10,494 nucleotides of DNA from the NCBI GenBank assembly GCA_946481735.1, contig CAMLOU010000144.1, positions 1 through 10,494 of the forward strand. Direction: 5' to 3'. The notes beneath the pieces are model-generated. The model saw nothing but the letters and a program-made list of their open reading frames with translations, was not told the origin of the DNA and did not search any database. Of the stretch, positions 6,374 to 10,494 are shown piece by piece. Every line of letters begins with the position of its first letter. Position 1 is the first letter of the stretch. Made by a program: the position numbers and the translations under genes. This stretch comes from an uncultured Cellvibrio sp. Lineage in GTDB: Bacteria > Pseudomonadota > Gammaproteobacteria > Pseudomonadales > Cellvibrionaceae.

Positions 6374-6612
6374 AGGGAGCTGCACTAAAAGAGGTGAGGC
6401 AGGATGTCAGTAGGGCATTTCTGGTGCGATATAGGCACTTCGTAGTCCGTTTGCCACTCAGGTTTTTGATTCGAAAACGCATCACAAATTGGCAGGATAG
6501 CCAATTTGCACAACGAAGCTGCCGAAGGGTGAGCCACAGGGATGTGGTGAATGAATCGTCCCTGTAGCTCCCTCAAATCATCCTTGATTTGAGGGTTTCG
6601 AAACGGAAACCC
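6374..6612. repeat. Hairpin-dense intergenic repeat element (possible MITE/REP composite)
   Basis: AGGGAGCTGCA (6374-6384) and TGTAGCTCCCT (6563-6573) are inverted with one mismatch and bracket 200 bp. Within and beside this are further hairpins: CAAATTGGC (6485-6493) with GCCAATTTG (6500-6508); 6531-6542 with 6559-6570 (11 of 12 paired); CCCTCAAATCA (6570-6580) with TGATTTGAGGG (6585-6595), perfect with a 4-nt loop; and GGGTTTC (6593-6599) with GAAACCC (6606-6612). No target-site duplication or transposase is visible. The remaining bases to 6669 hold only a small TGTCC/GGACA hairpin (6652-6665) and no gene. Confidence 0.6.
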
Positions 6613-6669
6613 TTAATCGCAAACTCATTTTATGCGTTCGTAAAGTACAGCTGTCCGAAAGGACAATTT

Positions 6670-8559
6670 TTATTGTGAATCTTCAGGCATGACAGGCTTC
6701 GCTTCAGTCTCCGGTGTGATCAAACTGATAATTTGCCAGCCCGCTTTGGGTGTCCAGGCACGTTTGGTGGGTTCATGGCGAGGTGCTGCGTTGTTTTCCT
6801 TGGTGTTCGTCTCAGGGGTATACATGCCTGCGGTATAAATAAAGGTGCGATTGTTTGGGTCGAGGGCGATCAGTGGCAGGGCGCGGGTGCCGTAATTATT
6901 GGCGTAGTCCTCGATGGTAAAGGCGTCCGTCAAGGGGGTGGTTTTTATCTGGGCGCCGCGCGCCATCAGGCTGGCCAATTTGCCGTAGGTGATATCCTCG
7001 CCGAACAGGCTTAAATTCCTGGCGTAGTCTTCGGCCTGTTTGTGGCTGGCGCGGGTGTCTTTGTCTCCGTAGCCCAGGCCCCATACATTGCCTTCGCCCA
7101 GAATGGCTTCGTAGTCGTAACTCAAGACGGGGTTCAGCTGGCGGTAGGGTGACAGTATCAACAGGTGGCGGGTGAGCACCAGGTCGAGCGTGCGGTGGGC
7201 ATGCTCGGAGGCGGGGTTGCCGTAGTAAGTGGGAATATTCTGCATGCGGGCTGCGCGGATATTATCCCAGTTGGTATCCGCCAGTTTGACTGGAATATCC
7301 TGTTTGATCAGTTCGCTGGCGAGGGCGCGGGGAAATGCGCTGGCCCCAAAAATCAGCAAACCTTGTGGAGCTGGCGCACGTACGCCTAACATCTTCGCGA
7401 AGGTGCCGGCAGTCAAACTCTGCAATACCACGGTGGTGATAATCACCAGGAACACCATGGGGACAATTTTTTCTGCCTCCAGAAAACCTGCTTCTTCCAG
7501 CTTCAGGGCAAAGAGTGCCGATACGGCGGCGGCAACGATTCCGCGTGGTGCAATCCAGCTTAGCAATGCCAGTTCGCGCCAGTTCAGGGATGTCCCGATG
7601 CTTGAGGCCAACACACTCAAGGGCCGGGCGACAAAGATGACTACCAGCAGCACAAATACCACGCCCCAGCCCAATTGGCTGATCGCATAAAAATCGATAC
7701 GGGCGGCCAGCAGGATAAATAAGGCTGAAATCAGCAAGACACTGAGGGTTTCCTTGAATTCCAGGATGCTTTCCACTTCAACGTGCTTCATGTTGGCCAG
7801 CCAGATACCCATCACCGTTACGGTCAATAAACCGGACTCTTCGGCAACGTGGTTGGAGAGTGCATAGGCGCCCAACATCAAGGTCAGCACGCCGGTATTT
7901 TCCAGGTAGTGCGGAAACCAGTTGCGACGCAAGGCGATCCCCAAAAAATAACCGGCGGCGGCACCCAGGCCGAAGCCGATGGCCAGGGTCAGGCCAAAGG
8001 TCTGCAGGGTATGGGCTAATGCGGTTTCCTGGCTGGACACGACAAATTCATAAACCAGTACCGCCAGCAGGGCGCCGATGGGGTCAATCACAATGCCTTC
8101 CCAGCGCAGGATGTTGCCAATATTCGCTTTGGGTCGCACGGTGCGCAGCATGGGGACAATGACGGTGGGGCCGGTAACGACCACAATAGCGCCGAACAAA
8201 AAGGCCAGTTCCCAGGACAGGTTGAGGAAGTAATGTGCGCTGGGTGTCACGATCAACCAGGTAATTAGTGCTCCCAGTGTCACCAGGTTGCGCACCATGG
8301 TGCCGTGATTTTGCAAATCACTGAAGCGCAAGGTCAGGCTGCCTTCAAACAGGATGATGGCGACGGAGAGTACGACCAGCGGGAAAAGCAGCTCACCGAA
8401 CAGGGCGTCCGGATCAAGGATATGAAACCCCGGCCCCAGCGCTAGGCCAGCTAATAACAAGGGCAAGATGGCGGGAATACGAATGCGCCAGGCAAACCAT
8501 TGGCAGGCGATGGATACCAATCCGACCAGGACGAGTAATGAGAGGCTGTCTAATGCCAT
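6670..8559 (-). CDS. CPA1-type cation:proton antiporter with C-terminal Rossmann-like domain
   Basis: This 629-residue inner-membrane protein belongs to the NhaP/CPA1 group, which exchanges Na+ or K+ for H+ in pH and salt homeostasis. About twelve hydrophobic segments span residues 5-385. Signature positions are TGPTVIVPMLR (129-139, the unwound helix), EGIVIDPIGA (154-163, transport Asp159) and APRG (337-340, conserved Arg339). In many relatives the residue before the Asp is Asn; here it is Ile158, which fits electroneutral exchange but is a departure. From residue 400, LLIFGASAFPRALASELIKQ followed by VKLADTN resembles an RCK_N/TrkA-N nucleotide-binding unit with a degenerate glycine motif, suggesting ligand gating. 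A polar tail of about 50 residues ends the protein. AGGAGT at 8565-8570 is an excellent ribosome binding site. It is a separate unit from efp, with a terminator between. Confidence 0.93.
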   Translation of the reverse strand: MALDSLSLLVLVGLVSIACQWFAWRIRIPAILPLLLAGLALGPGFHILDPDALFGELLFPLVVLSVAIILFEGSLTLRFSDLQNHGTMVRNLVTLGALITWLIVTPSAHYFLNLSWELAFLFGAIVVVTGPTVIVPMLRTVRPKANIGNILRWEGIVIDPIGALLAVLVYEFVVSSQETALAHTLQTFGLTLAIGFGLGAAAGYFLGIALRRNWFPHYLENTGVLTLMLGAYALSNHVAEESGLLTVTVMGIWLANMKHVEVESILEFKETLSVLLISALFILLAARIDFYAISQLGWGVVFVLLVVIFVARPLSVLASSIGTSLNWRELALLSWIAPRGIVAAAVSALFALKLEEAGFLEAEKIVPMVFLVIITTVVLQSLTAGTFAKMLGVRAPAPQGLLIFGASAFPRALASELIKQDIPVKLADTNWDNIRAARMQNIPTYYGNPASEHAHRTLDLVLTRHLLILSPYRQLNPVLSYDYEAILGEGNVWGLGYGDKDTRASHKQAEDYARNLSLFGEDITYGKLASLMARGAQIKTTPLTDAFTIEDYANNYGTRALPLIALDPNNRTFIYTAGMYTPETNTKENNAAPRHEPTKRAWTPKAGWQIISLITPETEAKPVMPEDSQ

Positions 8560-8588
8560 GTGCTACTCCTTTTATTTTCGTCCGGGGG

Positions 8589-8597
8589 AGTATAGCA
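8589..8597 (-). promoter_or_regulatory. Extended -10 promoter for the antiporter gene
   Basis: Read on the minus strand, TGC followed by TATACT matches the extended -10 form TGnTATAAT with one mismatch in the hexamer. No good -35 lies 16-18 nt upstream, which extended -10 promoters tolerate. Transcription would begin near 8582, giving a leader of about 22 nt that includes the AGGAGT site. Confidence 0.5.
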
Positions 8598-8714
8598 AGC
8601 TGGCAGGGCTCGTCCGTGTGTTGAGCGGAAAAGTCAGGAAGCAGGTCGATCTGTTACATAAGATCTGCGGTTTCTGGTACCCCTAAACCTGGCACCCATC
8701 AATCTGGCGCCCAT

Positions 8715-8745
8715 AAAAAAAGCCCCGTAAAGATGGGGCTTTTTT
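8715..8745. terminator. Strong intrinsic terminator after efp (bidirectional)
   Basis: AGCCCC (8721-8726) pairs with GGGGCT (8735-8740) around an 8-nt loop, flanked by seven A on the left and a run of T on the right. On the minus strand this is a GC stem followed by seven T, 15 nt beyond the efp stop. The symmetry lets it work in both directions. It separates efp from the antiporter gene. Confidence 0.9.
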
Positions 8746-8760
8746 GCAAACACGGGTCGC

Positions 8761-9327
8761 TTAGGCTTTGGCGCGCGATTTGTATTCGCCGGTGCGGGTG
8801 TCGATGGAAATCAAATCACCGATCTCCACAAACGCAGAGACTTGCAGCTCAGTACCGTTGTTCAGGCGGGCAGTCTTCATCACCTTGCCGGAAGTGTCAC
8901 CGCGTACAGCCGGTTCGGTGTAGGCGATTTCACGCACGATGGTGTTGGGCGGGGTGATAGAGATAACGCGACCGTCGTAGAACACTGCTTCACACACGTC
9001 CTGCATACCGTCTTCGATGTACAGCAGCAAATCGCCCAGTTCTTCTTTAGTCACTTCGTATTGTTCGTAGTCGGAATCCACGAACACATACATAGGATCG
9101 GCATAGTAAGAGTAGGTCACTTCTTTGCGATCAAGGATGATGTCTTCGAACTTGTCGTCGGCTTTGTAAACCGTTTCGGTGGCGATGGCGTTCAGCAGGT
9201 TCTTCAGCTTCATCTTAACAACGGCAGAGTTACGGCCTGACTTGTTAAACTCCGCTTTCTGGATAACCCAGGGTGAGCCGTCGATGTTGATTACATGACC
9301 GGCGCGCAGTTCTTGTGCAGTTTTCAT
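8761..9327 (-). CDS. efp: Elongation factor P
   Basis: EF-P binds between the ribosomal P and E sites and rescues ribosomes stalled at consecutive prolines. The 188-residue product has the usual three beta-barrel domains: KOW-like (1-64), then two OB domains, ending with the typical [17 protein letters not shown] and [14 protein letters not shown]. The residue at the tip of the first domain is Arg32 ([11 protein letters not shown]), the form modified by rhamnosylation and not the lysine used by the EpmA/EpmB system. I chose the ATG at 9325-9327 over an in-frame TTG at 9339 because it puts the arginine at position 32 and gives the standard [10 protein letters not shown] start, with GGGA about nine nt upstream. 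earP lies 38 nt upstream. A possible internal promoter and a strong terminator suggest it can be expressed alone. Confidence 0.98.
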   Translation of the reverse strand: MKTAQELRAGHVINIDGSPWVIQKAEFNKSGRNSAVVKMKLKNLLNAIATETVYKADDKFEDIILDRKEVTYSYYADPMYVFVDSDYEQYEVTKEELGDLLLYIEDGMQDVCEAVFYDGRVISITPPNTIVREIAYTEPAVRGDTSGKVMKTARLNNGTELQVSAFVEIGDLISIDTRTGEYKSRAKA

Positions 9328-9364
9328 GACGAATCCCAAAAATTGATGGTTAAAATCGGCGGCT

Positions 9365-9370
9365 ACTATA
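9365..9370 (-). promoter_or_regulatory. Possible -10 element for independent efp expression
   Basis: On the minus strand TATAGT lies over the earP stop codon, about 38 nt before the efp start. No convincing -35 exists; GTGCAA at 16 nt is the nearest. EF-P is abundant, so a dedicated promoter would make sense, but the sequence support is thin. Confidence 0.27.
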
Positions 9371-10494
9371 GCGGTTTTTCACAAAATTGCACCAGCTTTG
9401 CAGCCAAATCCCCCAAAGAATTTAGGGTTTGCTCCCAGTGATGGCTGTGGAGCTGCCACTCCGACAGTCGCTCCAGACACTGGTTCCAGGCGTCCTGGCA
9501 GTTGTCTCCACGATTCCAGCCGTGCCACAGGCTCTCCAGCGCCTGCGCCAGCAAGGGCGGCAAGCCTTGGTGATAGCGCGCCATAAATGCCGCCAGCTTG
9601 ACCAGATGTGCCTCTTCGTCCTGGGGATAGATATGCCACACCAGCGGCTTGGCCGCCCATTGCGCGCGCACAAAGGAGTCCTCGCCGCGCACGAAGTTGA
9701 TGTCACAACTCCACAGCAGGCGGTCGTACCGGTCTTGTGTCATAAAAGGAATCACCTGCAAGGTCAGCTGGTCCAGCATGACCTTGGCGCCAACGGCCGG
9801 GACGGTATCGAAGTAGCGACCGAGCGAGGTGAGGATCCTTCCCTCGGGCACCAGGCAATGAATTGGTCGGGAGGATTTGCACCAGGTTTCCATTAACGAA
9901 TGAATGGCGGGGTTTTCGTAGCTGAATAACGAGATAAGCAAGGCATCCGATGCGGTTGTCACACCCATGGATGCCAGGAAATTTACGCGCGCTTCGGGAT
10001 TTGCCTGAAATGCCTCGCGCTCCTGACGCAATTGCGCTTCACACAGCAAGCCGCCGGTTTTTCCGGTAAAACCGGGAAAGAAGAAGGTTTTAACTAAACC
10101 GTGTTGGGGATGGATGGAGCGCATGCCGTGGCAATCATCCACCCAGGCTTCGGCGCTCAGGTATTCCAGGTTCAACCAGCGGGGGCGCTCAGGCTGCCGG
10201 GCCATGGCGGCAACATAGGCCTCCGGTAATTCGCAGGCAAAGGCTTCAATGACGACCTCGGCAGGTTCGACAGCGGGAAATACTGCCGGCCATTGCACGA
10301 CCTCAATCCCACTCACGATTTGGTGCGCGCAATCTGTGGTGCTGGGCCACAGGCGGCGCAACGCGGCAAGATCATCCAGCCACAGGCGGACGGACAGGCC
10401 ATATTCACAATGTAATTGTCGTGCCAGCCGCCAGCAGACGCCGATATCGCCGTAATTGTCGATCACCCGGCAGAAAATATCCCAACGGCGGGGC
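9366..10494 (-). CDS. earP: EarP, EF-P arginine-32 rhamnosyltransferase (5' end outside window)
   Basis: EarP is an inverting GT-B glycosyltransferase (formerly DUF2331) that moves rhamnose from dTDP-beta-L-rhamnose to Arg32 of EF-P, activating it. The frame is open to the right edge and reads [27 protein letters not shown], so perhaps only the start codon and a few residues are missing; the GTG at 10466 is an internal valine, not the start. The 375 visible residues nearly equal the full family length. Counterparts of the catalytic Asp13 and Asp17 of P. putida EarP are codons 10458-10460 and 10446-10448. Other family blocks are [31 protein letters not shown] and [13 protein letters not shown] (sugar-nucleotide site, around 9660-9692). 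It is followed after 38 nt by its substrate gene efp on the same strand. The rhamnose-synthesis genes are not in the window. Confidence 0.96.
   Translation of the reverse strand, partial: PRRWDIFCRVIDNYGDIGVCWRLARQLHCEYGLSVRLWLDDLAALRRLWPSTTDCAHQIVSGIEVVQWPAVFPAVEPAEVVIEAFACELPEAYVAAMARQPERPRWLNLEYLSAEAWVDDCHGMRSIHPQHGLVKTFFFPGFTGKTGGLLCEAQLRQEREAFQANPEARVNFLASMGVTTASDALLISLFSYENPAIHSLMETWCKSSRPIHCLVPEGRILTSLGRYFDTVPAVGAKVMLDQLTLQVIPFMTQDRYDRLLWSCDINFVRGEDSFVRAQWAAKPLVWHIYPQDEEAHLVKLAAFMARYHQGLPPLLAQALESLWHGWNRGDNCQDAWNQCLERLSEWQLHSHHWEQTLNSLGDLAAKLVQFCEKPL

Noticed and set aside
6385..6576. 63-codon minus-strand ORF between the deaminase and antiporter genes
   Set aside because: It coincides with the run of inverted repeats, has no ribosome binding site, and its peptide has no protein-like pattern. 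I take it as chance reading of a repeat element.
6652..6672. TGTCC/GGACA hairpin with following T-run as a terminator
   Set aside because: The T-run lies on the plus-strand side, where no gene needs terminating; on the antiporter's strand no T-run follows.
7229..7690. 153-codon plus-strand ORF opposite the antiporter gene
   Set aside because: Shadow of the antiporter frame with no initiation signal and no recognisable motif.
9325..9339. TTG at 9339 as efp start (four extra residues)
   Set aside because: It would shift the modified arginine to position 36. The ATG at 9327 gives the standard N-terminus and has GGGA at usable spacing.
9429..9896. 155-codon plus-strand ORF opposite earP
   Set aside because: Antisense to conserved EarP blocks; no ribosome binding site and no family features.
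10464..10466. GTG at 10466 as start of earP
   Set aside because: The upstream codons read RRWDIFCR, the conserved EarP N-terminus, so this is an internal valine.

Overview
The window looks like chromosomal DNA from a gammaproteobacterium, most likely Cellvibrio or a close relative. This rests on protein character: Pseudomonas-like EF-P and EarP, an MsrPQ pair, and a SIMPL-domain protein. The base composition is balanced, coding density is high, and several intergenic gaps hold palindromic repeats. There is no tRNA, rRNA, CRISPR array, transposase or phage gene. Both end genes run off the window.

Left part, plus strand (1-3324). The 3' end of an unrecognised gene is followed by a secreted SIMPL-domain (DUF541, YggE-like) protein and then the msrP-msrQ pair. 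MsrP is the Tat-exported molybdenum enzyme that repairs oxidised methionine in envelope proteins, and MsrQ is its haem membrane partner. A three-hairpin inverted repeat (1450-1547) separates the SIMPL gene from msrP. A short REP-like palindrome (about 2641-2676) sits between msrP and msrQ.

Middle, minus strand (3342-6251). Three tightly spaced genes are read leftward, probably as one operon: an adenosine/adenine deaminase-family amidohydrolase, a secreted MTAN/PNP-family nucleosidase, and a secreted protein I do not recognise. Both recognisable enzymes carry unusual residues at catalytic positions. The nucleosidase has Asn where MTAN has its catalytic Asp. The deaminase has HCDV where the canonical motif is HAGE. 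This is the most unusual feature of the window. A hairpin that overlaps the end of msrQ is placed to terminate both converging transcripts.

Intergenic 6252-6669 holds no credible gene. It contains a direct repeat upstream of the deaminase and a dense run of inverted repeats (6374-6612) that looks like a small non-autonomous repeat element.

Right part, minus strand (6670-10494). A CPA1-type cation:proton antiporter with a C-terminal nucleotide-binding-like domain has its own extended -10 promoter. Beyond a strong bidirectional terminator lie efp (elongation factor P with Arg32) and earP, whose product rhamnosylates that arginine. earP is upstream of efp and they are 38 nt apart. Its first few codons lie beyond the right edge.
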